Position numbers and translations under genes: made by a program. 64,000 nucleotides of DNA from 'Cynodon dactylon' phytoplasma (GTDB taxonomy: Bacteria > Bacillota_I > Bacilli_A > Acholeplasmatales > Acholeplasmataceae), in assembly GCF_009268075.1 (NCBI RefSeq), contig NZ_VWOH01000001.1, forward strand, positions 1 to 64,000. Reading direction: 5' to 3'. Below are positions 1 through 9,076 of this stretch, piece by piece. The notes below the pieces were generated by a model, which worked only from the letters and a program-made list of their open reading frames with translations, was not told where the DNA came from and ran no database searches. The first letter of the stretch is position 1; each line of letters starts with the position of its first letter.

Positions 1-1
1 A

Positions 2-2806
2 GCTTTACAACAAGAAATCTTCAATATCCAAACTCAAGTTCAGCAACAAACAAACCAACTCCAACAAAAAGATCAAGAAATCATGAACTTAATTGAACAA
101 AAAGACGCTATTCAACAACAATTACAGCAAATGGAAATAGACATTAAAAAAATCAATAACTTAAATAAAAAATTAAAATTTAATCTAATAAATAAAATAG
201 AAAGACAAAAACGTCAATTAATAGAAATAGAAAATCAATATATAGAATCTCGAAATAAAATTGAAGAAAACAAAGAAGAAAATAAACTTATCCAACAATT
301 GTATACTTTTACAATTGAAAATTTAAAAGAAATAAATAAACAAAATCAAAAAACACATTTAGAAACTTTAAATATACTAAAAGAAATAAAACAAGAAAAT
401 CAAGAAAAAATAAAAAAAGAAAATGATAAATTCTCAAATGAAGTACAAAAATTTTTAAAATCAACAGAAAATTTTGGTACTTTTGAAGATATTATAGGCT
501 CTGAAGAAGCAACACAACAATTAAAAGAGTCTTTAGAGTCGTTAATACATGGCGATTTATATAAAGAGATGGGAATGAGAAAAAAACCTAAAGGGATTTT
601 ATTATATGGCCCTCCAGGAACAGGTAAAACTTTTTTAGCAGAAGCTTTTATAAAAGAATCAGGATTACCTTGTTTTGTATTAACATCAGCTGATTTTGCA
701 AAAACATATTTTGGAGAAGCGCCTCAATTAATAAAAAATCTTTTTGAAGAAGCAAGAAAATCATCACCAAGTATAATTTTAATAGATGAATGCGAAAGCG
801 TTTTTAAAAAAAGAACTGATGATCGATTAAGTTCAGATCACGGAAATGTAGTAACTGCTTTCTTATCACAAATAGAAGGTGTTTATACAGACCCACAAAA
901 ACCTGTCTTTGTTATTGCAACGACTAATCTTAAAGACGAAATAGATAACGCTATTCTGAGTAGATTTAACAAATTAATAAAAGTGGATCATTGGAAAAAA
1001 AATGAAATAAATATTTTTTTAAAAAAAATTTCCAAAAAATATAAAATAGATATAAGAACTTATAAATATTTTGATGAAATTTGTCAACAAATAGTTGATG
1101 CACCAGAAGAATATATGTTAAAAAATCCTAGAAAAATAATAGAATTACTGGAACAATCAACTATTATAGCCACTTCTAAACATAAACATTTAAATATTTT
1201 ACCCATAGATGTAAAATTAGCTTTGGATAGAATGAGTATGAATAGTAAAATTATAGATTGGGATCAACATAAACACATTAAACATGAAAAAGAAGAATTA
1301 TTTTCTATTAATGAATTTAAAAATACTCCAATTAGACATCTTTTTAAAGACAGTGATTTTAAAAATATATTAGAAAAAAACTATTTTGATTTAATTTATA
1401 ACCAGAATATTTATTCTAAAGAAGATATATTATATAACGCTAATAACAAAAAAGAAATAAACAAAATAAAAATAAATGAAAATAAAGATGAAATTAAAAA
1501 ATTTTATAATAATGAATATCCTCTTCCTGAACATCTTTTAGGTTTTTATTTTGAATATGAAAATAAAAAACAGGATTATGAATCAGATCAAAACTTTTAT
1601 TTAAAAATAGAAAACATAAATACTTTAGAAGATATTTTACACAAAGTAATAAAAGAAAAAGTAAAAAAAATTTATTTTATATGGAATTTAAACAAAAAAG
1701 AAGAAAATAAAAAAATATTTTTAAAACTAAAAAAAGAATTCGCTAATCAATATCCTTTTTTAAATAATGATTTTGATTTTGAAAAAAAACTATCACAATA
1801 TTATGAAAAAGAAGAAAACCAAGAAGAAGATTTGAAAAAAATAATATTAGAATATTTAGAAAATATTCAAAATGATATTGTAAATCAAATATATAATGAT
1901 TTTTTATTAATTAAAAAAAATGTATTAATAAATGAAAATGAAAAAATAGAAAAAAATAATTTTTTTATTTATAAAATAAAAGAAATGGTTAAAAACTATT
2001 TTGAACAAGAAATTATTGAATCAAAAAAACAAATACAAAATAAAATTCTCACACAAATACAAAATGAAGATATTAACCAAAACAAATTAAAAATAGAACA
2101 AAAAATTGATTATTTGATGTCTGAAATAGTTTTTAATAATAATTTTATTTCTAAAGAACAAACTATTAAAATAAAAAATAAAATTTTGAATCAATTAAAA
2201 TTACTTTTAGAAAATAATGAAAAAATAAATATAAAAATAGATGACATTAAAATTAAATTAAATCAAGAAATAGAACAAATAACACAATATATTTTTTTAA
2301 ATAATGAAAATGATATTTTAAATAAAATAAAAATAAATAGTTTACCTATAAATATCAAAGAAAAACTTTTAGATGAGATCAAAAAAAAAATAAAAGAAAA
2401 ATTAATTTATGGAAATGAATCTTTAGAACAAATAACAAATAATATACAAAAATATATTTTAAATTATGAAAATAATTTTAATATTTATTTAGAAAATAAA
2501 ATTTTTGAAAATTTTTATGAATATTTTTTAATTAAAAAAATAGATAATTCATCAATTCAAAATGATCAAATTGAATTTTTAAAGAAAAAAACATTTTTTT
2601 TTATCAAAAATGAATTAAAAAACGAAGAAATTACTGATGAAAAAATAAAAGATAAAACATATTCATTTTTAGATAATAATTTTATAAATACAAAAGAAAA
2701 TAATATAAGTTTCTTTTTACAAAAACATCCTTATTTATCATCCATAATTATATTATTAATTTTTTTAAATATTAAAAATATAATAAATTCAAATAAAAAA
2801 AATTAA
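2..2806 (+). CDS. Coiled-coil AAA+ ATPase, C-terminally membrane-anchored (5' partial)
   Basis: The reading frame is open to the window edge, upstream of the ATG at 83, so the gene begins outside. Numbered from that ATG (907 residues): a Gln/Lys/Glu-rich coiled coil (1-130); one AAA+ module (about 135-340) with Walker A GPPGTGKT (176-183), pore-loop-like YFGEA, Walker B IILIDE, sensor-1 ATTN and arginine-finger SRF; about 500 residues of Lys/Asn/Ile-rich predicted helix; and one hydrophobic segment near 883-900 followed by a short basic tail. The AAA+ core resembles FtsH and meiotic-clade ATPases, but no HExxH protease motif is present, so this is not an FtsH protease. It may be a membrane-tethered remodelling ATPase. 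Phytoplasmas carry AAA+ proteins of this sort in mobile units, some linked to virulence; its substrate is unknown. A hairpin terminator follows. Confidence 0.85.
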   Translation, partial: ALQQEIFNIQTQVQQQTNQLQQKDQEIMNLIEQKDAIQQQLQQMEIDIKKINNLNKKLKFNLINKIERQKRQLIEIENQYIESRNKIEENKEENKLIQQLYTFTIENLKEINKQNQKTHLETLNILKEIKQENQEKIKKENDKFSNEVQKFLKSTENFGTFEDIIGSEEATQQLKESLESLIHGDLYKEMGMRKKPKGILLYGPPGTGKTFLAEAFIKESGLPCFVLTSADFAKTYFGEAPQLIKNLFEEARKSSPSIILIDECESVFKKRTDDRLSSDHGNVVTAFLSQIEGVYTDPQKPVFVIATTNLKDEIDNAILSRFNKLIKVDHWKKNEINIFLKKISKKYKIDIRTYKYFDEICQQIVDAPEEYMLKNPRKIIELLEQSTIIATSKHKHLNILPIDVKLALDRMSMNSKIIDWDQHKHIKHEKEELFSINEFKNTPIRHLFKDSDFKNILEKNYFDLIYNQNIYSKEDILYNANNKKEINKIKINENKDEIKKFYNNEYPLPEHLLGFYFEYENKKQDYESDQNFYLKIENINTLEDILHKVIKEKVKKIYFIWNLNKKEENKKIFLKLKKEFANQYPFLNNDFDFEKKLSQYYEKEENQEEDLKKIILEYLENIQNDIVNQIYNDFLLIKKNVLINENEKIEKNNFFIYKIKEMVKNYFEQEIIESKKQIQNKILTQIQNEDINQNKLKIEQKIDYLMSEIVFNNNFISKEQTIKIKNKILNQLKLLLENNEKINIKIDDIKIKLNQEIEQITQYIFLNNENDILNKIKINSLPINIKEKLLDEIKKKIKEKLIYGNESLEQITNNIQKYILNYENNFNIYLENKIFENFYEYFLIKKIDNSSIQNDQIEFLKKKTFFFIKNELKNEEITDEKIKDKTYSFLDNNFINTKENNISFFLQKHPYLSSIIILLIFLNIKNIINSNKKN

Positions 2807-2833
2807 AATAAAAATTTAATCAATATCAAAATA

Positions 2834-2860
2834 TAAAAGTCGTATTAAATACGACTTTTA
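2834..2860. terminator. Hairpin terminator after the AAA+ gene
   Basis: A perfect 12-bp inverted repeat (TAAAAGTCGTAT and its complement) with a 3-nt loop lies between the convergent ends of the AAA+ gene and the secreted-protein gene. The T-run is short on either side, so efficiency is uncertain. It could serve both directions. Confidence 0.65.
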
Positions 2861-2931
2861 ATTTGTAATAAAAAAATATTTATAAATCTTAGTTCTTTTT
2901 AATTCATCCTAAAAATATTATTTTTCAATAT

Positions 2932-3798
2932 TTATAATAATAAAAAATCCGCTATCATTCCTGTAGATTCTAATTCCATTAAATGAAGTAGATCCAAATA
3001 TCTATAATTTAACTGTTGAAAACATTGATAAATTAAAACACCAAAAATTTTCAAAGAATCACTAAATATAACATTAATATCAATATCATCTGATGTCAAA
3101 ATTGCTAATAATTTGGAAAAATTTATTCTTGTTCTATCATAAGCATTTTCTTGTTTTTCTATTATATAACCTAATAAAGTTTGAGTTATTAAATCTATCG
3201 CTTCTTTTGATTCTGCTGTTGTATCATTTTTAAATAACATCAAATTTAATTGAGACATATTTTGGATAATATGTTGAAGAATAACTGATATTAAATTAGG
3301 ATATTCATTAATGTATTTATCAAAATATATTTGAGAATATTTTATTTTTGCATCTTCTGACTGTTCTAATCCACCATATTGTTTTAAAAAGTCTATCATT
3401 TGTGACTTATTTTTAATACTAATTTGTTCAAAAATATCTTTATATAAAAATAATAAATATTTTACTTCTGGTTTTACTTTTGAAATTTCGTTATTTTCTA
3501 TTCTTAAAATTTCGTTATTTTCTATTTTTGAAATTTCGTTATTTTCTATTTTTGAAATTTCGTTATTTTCTATTTTTGAAATTTCGTTATTTTCTATTTT
3601 TGAAATTTCGTTATTTTCTATTTTTGAAATTTCGTTATTTTCTATTTTTGAAATTTCGTTATTTTCTATTTTTGAAATTTCGTTATTTTGAGCCATAATA
3701 AAATTATTATCAATATTATAATAATAAGTAGAAAAAATTAAAAAAACAAACAAAAACAATATTCTATTTTTTTGCAAAAAAACTTCTTTTTTTAACAA
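2932..3798 (-). CDS. Secreted candidate effector with signal peptide and NNEISKIE tandem repeats
   Basis: 288 residues. The N-terminus has a basic start, a hydrophobic core (about 12-25) and a likely cleavage after the MAQ near residue 37, like the sequence-variable-mosaic signal peptides of phytoplasma effectors. Residues 38-109 are nine 8-residue repeats: seven perfect NNEISKIE, then NNEILRIE and NNEISKVK. The remaining 179 residues look helical and soluble, with no second membrane segment, so after Sec export the protein should be released. I do not recognise the mature domain as SAP11, SAP54/phyllogen, SAP05 or TENGU. The start is TTG at 3796-3798, with GGAG 8 nt upstream. It stands alone between the AAA+ gene and the divergent malic enzyme, a typical effector setting. 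Effector activity is inference. Confidence 0.8.
   Translation of the reverse strand: MLKKEVFLQKNRILFLFVFLIFSTYYYNIDNNFIMAQNNEISKIENNEISKIENNEISKIENNEISKIENNEISKIENNEISKIENNEISKIENNEILRIENNEISKVKPEVKYLLFLYKDIFEQISIKNKSQMIDFLKQYGGLEQSEDAKIKYSQIYFDKYINEYPNLISVILQHIIQNMSQLNLMLFKNDTTAESKEAIDLITQTLLGYIIEKQENAYDRTRINFSKLLAILTSDDIDINVIFSDSLKIFGVLIYQCFQQLNYRYLDLLHLMELESTGMIADFLLL
3472..3687 (-). repeat. Nine in-frame 24-bp tandem repeats (minisatellite)
   Basis: Nine units of exactly 24 bp with the same phase; the interior units are identical and the last two on the coding strand carry substitutions. The period is a multiple of three, so gain or loss of units keeps the frame and changes only the length of the repeat stalk after the signal peptide. 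The opposite strand is also open across the repeats, which is a by-product of the periodicity. Confidence 0.97.
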
Positions 3799-3830
3799 AA
3801 TATCAACTCCTTTTTTTTATTAAATAAAAA

Positions 3831-3860
3831 AATATATTAGTAAGTAAATTTGAACATCAA
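3831..3860 (-). promoter_or_regulatory. Putative promoter of the secreted-protein gene
   Basis: On the minus strand, a TTGATG (-35; 3855-3860) and a TATATT (-10; 3831-3836) are separated by 18 nt, upstream of the AAGGAG ribosome site and the TTG start. The match is reasonable for a primary sigma factor, but such boxes are common by chance in this base composition. Confidence 0.45.
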
Positions 3861-3933
3861 CCATAAAGTATTCTAATAAATTTTTTAAAAATTAAAAATT
3901 TTTCATAACAAAAAAATAAAAATATGATATTTT

Positions 3934-3957
3934 ATTAATGAATATATTAATGAATAT
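3934..3957. repeat. Two direct 12-bp repeats in the divergent intergenic region
   Basis: ATTAATGAATAT occurs twice back to back between the secreted-protein gene and the malic enzyme gene. It could be a protein-binding site or simple-sequence drift; nothing else in the region distinguishes these. Confidence 0.5.
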
Positions 3958-4017
3958 ATTAAAAAATATTTTTATTATTTTTTAATTTAATTAAAAAATT
4001 ATTCTAATAAAATGTTT

Positions 4018-4023
4018 TATAAT
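4018..4023 (+). promoter_or_regulatory. Possible -10 box (TATAAT) for malic enzyme
   Basis: A perfect TATAAT lies 35 nt before the chosen ATG and 20 nt before the Shine-Dalgarno. No good -35 box is visible at the right distance. Confidence 0.35.
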
Positions 4024-4058
4024 GAATTTTAAAATTTGTAAAAGGAAGTTTGAAAAAA

Positions 4059-5243
4059 ATGAATTCAAAATGTGAAATAAAAGAAAAAGCATTACTTATT
4101 CACGAAGAACATCAGGGCAAAATAGAAGTTAATTCAAAAATAAAAGTCAATAATTTAAAAGATCTTGCTTTAGTATATACTCCAGGAGTTGCAGAACCTT
4201 GTTTAAAAATAGCTGACAATAAAGAAAATGTATATAAATATACTTCAAAACAAAATACTATAGCAGTTATCACAAATGGTACAGCTGTATTAGGATTAGG
4301 TAATATTGGTCCTTTAGCTTCTTTACCTGTAATGGAAGGAAAGGCTATATTATTTAAAGAATTTGGCAATATTAATGCTTTTCCTATTTGTATTGATTCT
4401 GAAGATCCAAAAGAAATAATTCATATTATTTCTAAAATTTCATCTTCGTTTGGAGGTATTAATTTAGAAGATATTAAATCGCCTGAATGTTTTGAAATAG
4501 AAGAAAAGTTACAAAAAATATTAGATATTCCTTGTTTTCATGATGATCAGCAAGGAACAGCAATCGTTATTAGCGCAGGTTTGTTAAATGCTTTAAAAGT
4601 AATCAACAAAAAAAAAGAAGATGTTAAAATAGTGATTTGCGGAGCAGGAGCTGCAGGGATAGCTACAGCCAAAATGTTACTTTCTTTAAAGTTCAAAAAT
4701 ATAGTTTTAGTAGATAAAGAAGGAGCTATTTATAAAAATGCAAAAGGATTAAATTCTGAACAAGAAAAAATGTCTCTAATCACAAACTTAAACAATGAAA
4801 AAGGTAGTTTAAAAGAGATTATCAAAAATAAAGATGTTTTTATTGGTTTATCAAAACCAAATTTATTAAATAGTGAAATAGTATCAACTATGAATAAAAA
4901 TGCTATAGTTTTTGCTTTAGCTAATCCTATTCCTGAAATTATGCCTGAAGAAGCAAAAAAAGGCAATGTTCGTATAATAGCTACTGGTAGATCTGACTTC
5001 CCTAATCAAATAAATAATATTTTAGTTTTTCCAGGAATGTTTAAAGGTGCATTAAGAGCTAAAGCAACAAAAATTAATGAAGAAATGAAAATAGCTGCAG
5101 TTGAAGCCTTAAAATCTATTATTCCAGAAAAAGAATTAAACGAAAATAAAATCATTCCTTCTATTTTTGATTCAGAAGTTTCAGAAAAAATAGCTGTAGC
5201 TGTAGAACAAGCTGCAATTAAAACAAAAGTTATTAGAAAATAA
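4059..5243 (+). CDS. sfcA: Malic enzyme (NAD(P)-dependent oxaloacetate-decarboxylating malate dehydrogenase)
   Basis: Converts malate to pyruvate and CO2 with reduction of NAD(P). The short bacterial form is 394 residues from the chosen start. Visible features are the VYTPGVAEP motif near the N-terminus, the metal/substrate region CFHDDQQGTA, the Rossmann segment ICGAGAAGIATA, and the later ALANPIPEI and FPGMFKGALRA motifs. The frame is open from a TTG at 4050, but that sits on top of the Shine-Dalgarno GGAAG; the ATG at 4059 is 10 nt beyond it and is preferred. With the malate symporter at 30980-32401 and acetate kinase at 9077-10282 it supports growth on host malate, a route proposed for phytoplasmas. 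It is transcribed alone and ends at a strong hairpin. Confidence 0.95.
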   Translation: MNSKCEIKEKALLIHEEHQGKIEVNSKIKVNNLKDLALVYTPGVAEPCLKIADNKENVYKYTSKQNTIAVITNGTAVLGLGNIGPLASLPVMEGKAILFKEFGNINAFPICIDSEDPKEIIHIISKISSSFGGINLEDIKSPECFEIEEKLQKILDIPCFHDDQQGTAIVISAGLLNALKVINKKKEDVKIVICGAGAAGIATAKMLLSLKFKNIVLVDKEGAIYKNAKGLNSEQEKMSLITNLNNEKGSLKEIIKNKDVFIGLSKPNLLNSEIVSTMNKNAIVFALANPIPEIMPEEAKKGNVRIIATGRSDFPNQINNILVFPGMFKGALRAKATKINEEMKIAAVEALKSIIPEKELNENKIIPSIFDSEVSEKIAVAVEQAAIKTKVIRK

Positions 5244-5268
5244 AAAAATTTTTTTAAATTTTGTTTTT

Positions 5269-5302
5269 AAAAAAAAAAGATGTTAAAACATCTTTTTTTT
5301 TT
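5269..5302. terminator. Bidirectional Rho-independent terminator
   Basis: A short GATGT/ACATC stem is extended by ten A residues on one side and ten T residues on the other. It lies between the convergent malic enzyme and cysteine desulfurase genes and would work on both strands. Confidence 0.85.
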
Positions 5303-5317
5303 AAAAAACAAATAAAT

Positions 5318-6529
5318 TTAAATTCTTTTTTGAAAAAAATTATTTGCATCTTTCAAACTTTGAATTAACTTATTAATGTCTTTGTTATCGTTATGAATAC
5401 CTATAGAAATCCTAATTGTATTTTTTTTTTGAATCTTTTCTAGAGCAAAATCAGCGCAATATTTTCCTGTTCTTACATAAACATTATTTTTAATTAAAAA
5501 ACTTTCCAAATCATGAATATGAATATATTTGGAATTACACAAAATAATATTATTATGTGCATTTTCATTATCAGAATTTAAAATTTCTATATTATTTATT
5601 TTTTGTAACCTTTCTCTAATTTTTTTTACTATTATTTTATTATGTTTTTGTATTTCAGAAAAACCTATTTTTTCTATAAAATCTAAACTTTTTTTAAAAG
5701 ATATAATACTACTAATATTTGGTGTTCCTATTTCAAATTTAAAAGGAGTATTTTTGAAAAAAAATTTGTTTTCATTTATTTTTTCCACATTACCACTACC
5801 TACAAAAAAAGGTTTAATTTTATCCAAAATTTTTTTTTTGCCAAATAAAATTCCTAAACCAAAAGGACCATACATTTTATGAGCAGAAAATGCCATAAAA
5901 TCAATATCTAATTCTTTAACATCTATTTTTTTACAACTAACAGATTGTGCAGCATCTAAAATAACTAAAGCTTTTTTAGAATGAGACAATTTAGTAATCA
6001 ATTTAATGGGATTTTCATATCCTAAAATATTTGAAATATGATTTATAGCAACGATTTTAGTTTTATCAGATAAAACTTTTTCAAAATTTTCAATAATAAT
6101 CTTATTTTGTTTATTTAAAGGAATAAAAACAATTTTAGCTTTTTTTTCTCTAGCTATTTTTAACCAAGGAAACAAAGAAGAATTATGTTCCATCTGAGAA
6201 GTTATTATTTCATCTCCTGGTTGAATTTCTTTTGCTAAAATATTTGATATTATATTTAAAGAATCAGTAGTATTTTTTGTGAAAATAATTTCTTCTGAAT
6301 TTGAATTAATAAAATTAGAAACTGCTTTTCTAGTTTTCATTATTAATTTCTCAACTTCTTGAGATAAAAATCCTGCATTTTTAAAACTCATACCATTAGA
6401 ACTATAAAATTTGGATATATCATCTATTAATATTTGCGGTTTTAAAGAGGTAGCGGCTGAATCAAAATAAGTTAATTCAGGATTTATTTTAAAAATAGGA
6501 AATAATTCTTTAAAATTTTTTTTAAGCAT
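5318..6529 (-). CDS. sufS: Cysteine desulfurase, SufS type
   Basis: PLP enzyme that takes sulfur from cysteine for Fe-S clusters and thiolated tRNA. 403 residues from the chosen ATG. It shows the FDSAATS motif near the N-terminus, the PLP lysine in SAHKMYGP, and the catalytic cysteine in RTGKYCADF, as in SufS (group II). The frame is also open to a TTG at 6553, but the family begins about 20 residues before the DSAAT motif, favouring 6529. It is last in a minus-strand run thyA-folA-plsC-sufS. No sufU, sufB, sufC or sufD lies nearby; mnmA, a sulfur consumer, is at 21.9-23.0 kb. Confidence 0.93.
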   Translation of the reverse strand: MLKKNFKELFPIFKINPELTYFDSAATSLKPQILIDDISKFYSSNGMSFKNAGFLSQEVEKLIMKTRKAVSNFINSNSEEIIFTKNTTDSLNIISNILAKEIQPGDEIITSQMEHNSSLFPWLKIAREKKAKIVFIPLNKQNKIIIENFEKVLSDKTKIVAINHISNILGYENPIKLITKLSHSKKALVILDAAQSVSCKKIDVKELDIDFMAFSAHKMYGPFGLGILFGKKKILDKIKPFFVGSGNVEKINENKFFFKNTPFKFEIGTPNISSIISFKKSLDFIEKIGFSEIQKHNKIIVKKIRERLQKINNIEILNSDNENAHNNIILCNSKYIHIHDLESFLIKNNVYVRTGKYCADFALEKIQKKNTIRISIGIHNDNKDINKLIQSLKDANNFFQKRI

Positions 6530-6563
6530 GATAAAACACCAACTTTTTAACAAAATAAAAAAA

Positions 6564-7430
6564 TTACAAAACAGAATTAATAATATTATTTATCTTGTCA
6601 TTTATTTCTTGTGTTTTTAATTCTTTAAAATCTTTAAATGGAATATATGGGTGAATAAATAATTCTACTTTTTGCTTTTTAAACCAACATTTTCCTATCA
6701 ACATTGAAGAACCTTTAATAGATACAGGTAAAATAGAAGATTTACTTTTTAAAGCTATTTTAAAAGCACCTTCAAGAGATGCTACAATTTTATCGCTTTC
6801 TTTATTCTTTCTACCTCCTTCATGAAACACCACTACACTTAATAAATTTTTATTCATTTTTTCTATAGTTTTATTTATATTTAATACAGTTTGTCTTTTA
6901 TTATCTCTTACAATTTCAATACAATCTAAAGTATTAAAACAAAATCTACGTAAATAACCTAAAAATCCATTATAAAGTTCGCTTTTAGGAGTAAAAGTAA
7001 TATTAATAGGAAAAACAGAAGACAAAATAAAAGCATCAAAAAAAGATTTATGATTTGAATAAATAATAACTTTTTCTTTTAAAGGAATATAATTAATATT
7101 ATTAACTTTTATCTCTATTCTAAAAAAATGAACAATTAGTTGAGAAAAACTAGATAAAACTTTTCTTTTAAAATAATAATTATTATTAATATTAATATTC
7201 TTTATTATGAAAAGAAAAATTAAAAATATAAAAAAAATTGAAAACCAAGATAAAAACAAACTAATAACAAAATTTAATAATAAAAAAAATAATTTTAAAA
7301 AATTAAAATACTGTAACGAAGAAAAAAACCATTGATAAAAACTTACATTATAAAAATAAGGAATCGGCAAAAGAAAAATAGAAATGAAATAAAATAAAAA
7401 AAATAAAATAAAAAAAATAATAAAAAACAT
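6564..7430 (-). CDS. plsC: 1-acyl-sn-glycerol-3-phosphate acyltransferase
   Basis: Makes phosphatidic acid by acylating lysophosphatidate at the membrane. 288 residues. The first 90 or so are two or three hydrophobic helices. The catalytic NHxxxxD motif is NHKSFFD, and the acceptor-binding motif is FHEGGRK, where FPEGTRS is usual. The gene starts 4 nt after folA ends, so translation is probably coupled. The family is certain; the substrate (acyl donor) cannot be read from the sequence. Confidence 0.9.
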   Translation of the reverse strand: MFFIIFFILFFLFYFISIFLLPIPYFYNVSFYQWFFSSLQYFNFLKLFFLLLNFVISLFLSWFSIFFIFLIFLFIIKNININNNYYFKRKVLSSFSQLIVHFFRIEIKVNNINYIPLKEKVIIYSNHKSFFDAFILSSVFPINITFTPKSELYNGFLGYLRRFCFNTLDCIEIVRDNKRQTVLNINKTIEKMNKNLLSVVVFHEGGRKNKESDKIVASLEGAFKIALKSKSSILPVSIKGSSMLIGKCWFKKQKVELFIHPYIPFKDFKELKTQEINDKINNIINSVL

Positions 7431-7434
7431 ATTT

Positions 7435-7932
7435 TTACTTCCTTATATAAGTGACAAAAATTAATTCATTTGATATTTTTTTTTTTTTTATAGTAAAATC
7501 ATTATAATCAAAAATAGGAAAAAATTTATTACCTTGATATCTTCTTAAAATATGAGTTATAATCATTTTATTAACAAAAGGAAGGGATTGCTGATAAATT
7601 TGGCTTCCTCCGATAACTATAATTTCTTTTTTTTCTTCACATTTTTTTTTTAAAAACAAAATTAAATCATTTATTAAAATTATTTTTTCTTTTAAATTAT
7701 CAATATTAATATTAGGATCAAATTTAGAATTAGCAATATAAATAGTTTTAAAAGGTAATTTTTTTTTTTTATAATAACCCATTAGTGAAAAATATGTTTT
7801 AGAACCCACTAAAACTTCTTTTTGAAAAGTTTGCTCTTTAAAAAAAAGTATATCTTCTGAATAATGCCATGGTAATTTATTATCTTTTCCTATTAATAAA
7901 TTCGAATCAAAGGCTGCTATCAAACTTATCAT
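7435..7932 (-). CDS. folA: Dihydrofolate reductase
   Basis: Reduces dihydrofolate with NADPH, regenerating the cofactor used by ThyA next door. 165 residues, usual size. It shows the N-terminal [20 protein letters not shown] signature, the acidic active-site residue in SEDILFFK, and the IVIGGSQIY nucleotide motif. The ATG overlaps the TGA stop of thyA as ATGA, the usual thyA-folA coupling. Confidence 0.96.
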   Translation of the reverse strand: MISLIAAFDSNLLIGKDNKLPWHYSEDILFFKEQTFQKEVLVGSKTYFSLMGYYKKKKLPFKTIYIANSKFDPNINIDNLKEKIILINDLILFLKKKCEEKKEIIVIGGSQIYQQSLPFVNKMIITHILRRYQGNKFFPIFDYNDFTIKKKKISNELIFVTYIRK

Positions 7933-8795
7933 ACTGCTATTTCACCCTTTAAAGCGCTATGAAAATTGTAATTTTTCAAAGAAAAATCTTTAATTTTAAA
8001 ATCTTCTATTTTTTTTATATTATGATTCAAAATAATTTGAGGTAATATATTAGGTTTTCTTTTTAATTGAATTTTAATTTGTTTTAAATGATTAAAATAA
8101 ATATGTGCATCACCTAAAGTATGAATAAATCTATAGGGTTTTAAATTAGTAACTTGAGATATCATCATAAGTAATAAAGAATAAGAAGCAATATTAAAAG
8201 GCAAACCTAAAAAAACATCAGCGCTTCTTTGAAAAAGTTGTAATGACAACATTCCATCATTAACATAAAATTGCATCAATACATGACAAGGAGGTAAAAC
8301 CATTTTTTCTATTAAAGGAACATTCCAAGCAGAAATTATTAAACGTCTAGAAAAAGGATTTTTTTGAATTTGATTAATAACTTCTTTCAATTGATCAACA
8401 CCAGAAAAATTACGCCATTGTTGACCATAAATAGGTCCTAAATTTCCATATTTATCTGCAAAATCTTTATCTTTTTTTATTTTATTAATAAATTCTTCTA
8501 AACTTTCTCCTAAAAAACAAGATTCTTTAGAATATTTTTGATATGGCCATTCGTTCCAAATATTAACGTTATTTAATACCAAATATCTAATATTAGTATT
8601 TCCACTAATAAACCATAATAATTCATGAATAATAGAATTAATATAAACTTGTTTAGTAGTTAATAAAGGAAAACCAAAATTTAAATCAAAATGCATTTGA
8701 TAACCAAAAATACTTTTAGTTATGATATTTGTTCTATTTTGCCTAAAAACACCTTTTTTTAATATAAATTGACATAAATCTAAATATTGTTTCAT
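7929..8795 (-). CDS. thyA: Thymidylate synthase (ThyA type)
   Basis: Methylates dUMP to dTMP using methylene-tetrahydrofolate. 288 residues. The FRQNRT phosphate-binding arginine region, [10 protein letters not shown], the catalytic cysteine in [10 protein letters not shown], the [13 protein letters not shown] segment and the final HIYFNH motif are all present. The stop codon is TGA (read on the minus strand at 7929-7931), which shows that TGA terminates translation in this organism. First gene of the thyA-folA-plsC-sufS run; tRNA-Ser lies just upstream. Confidence 0.97.
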   Translation of the reverse strand: MKQYLDLCQFILKKGVFRQNRTNIITKSIFGYQMHFDLNFGFPLLTTKQVYINSIIHELLWFISGNTNIRYLVLNNVNIWNEWPYQKYSKESCFLGESLEEFINKIKKDKDFADKYGNLGPIYGQQWRNFSGVDQLKEVINQIQKNPFSRRLIISAWNVPLIEKMVLPPCHVLMQFYVNDGMLSLQLFQRSADVFLGLPFNIASYSLLLMMISQVTNLKPYRFIHTLGDAHIYFNHLKQIKIQLKRKPNILPQIILNHNIKKIEDFKIKDFSLKNYNFHSALKGEIAV

Positions 8796-8846
8796 ATTAT
8801 TATCTCTTAAATATTTATTATTTTATTTTTTTGCAAAAAATTAAAA

Positions 8847-8937
8847 TGGCGGAGGAAGAGGGATTCGAACCCTCGCATCTTTAATAAGATCTACATATTT
8901 TCCAAACATGCCTCTTAAACCGCTTGAGTATCCCTCC
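8847..8937 (-). tRNA. tRNA-Ser (anticodon GGA)
   Basis: 91 nt with a 7-bp acceptor stem (GGAGGGA/TTCCTCC), a D arm with GG, an anticodon loop TTGGAAA giving GGA, a long variable arm typical of tRNA-Ser, a T-loop TTCGAAT, discriminator G and an encoded CCA end. It should read UCU and UCC. Confidence 0.96.
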
Positions 8938-9076
8938 AAAATCAAAATTATTTATCAATTTGAAAAATATATTATATCTTTTGATTATACAAATAATATT
9001 AAGAAATAATAAAAAAGAATAAATTGATAAAAAATATTAATTTAAAAATTTAAATAATAAAAAATTTAAACAAATT

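Noticed and set aside
3472-3687. CRISPR-like array
   Set aside because: The repeats are contiguous with no unique spacers, in frame with a signal-bearing gene, and no cas genes are present.
3480-3698. Plus-strand ORF of repeated KFRYFLFL units
   Set aside because: It is the antisense of the 24-bp repeats in the secreted-protein gene; it has no ribosome site, and its openness follows from the repeat period.
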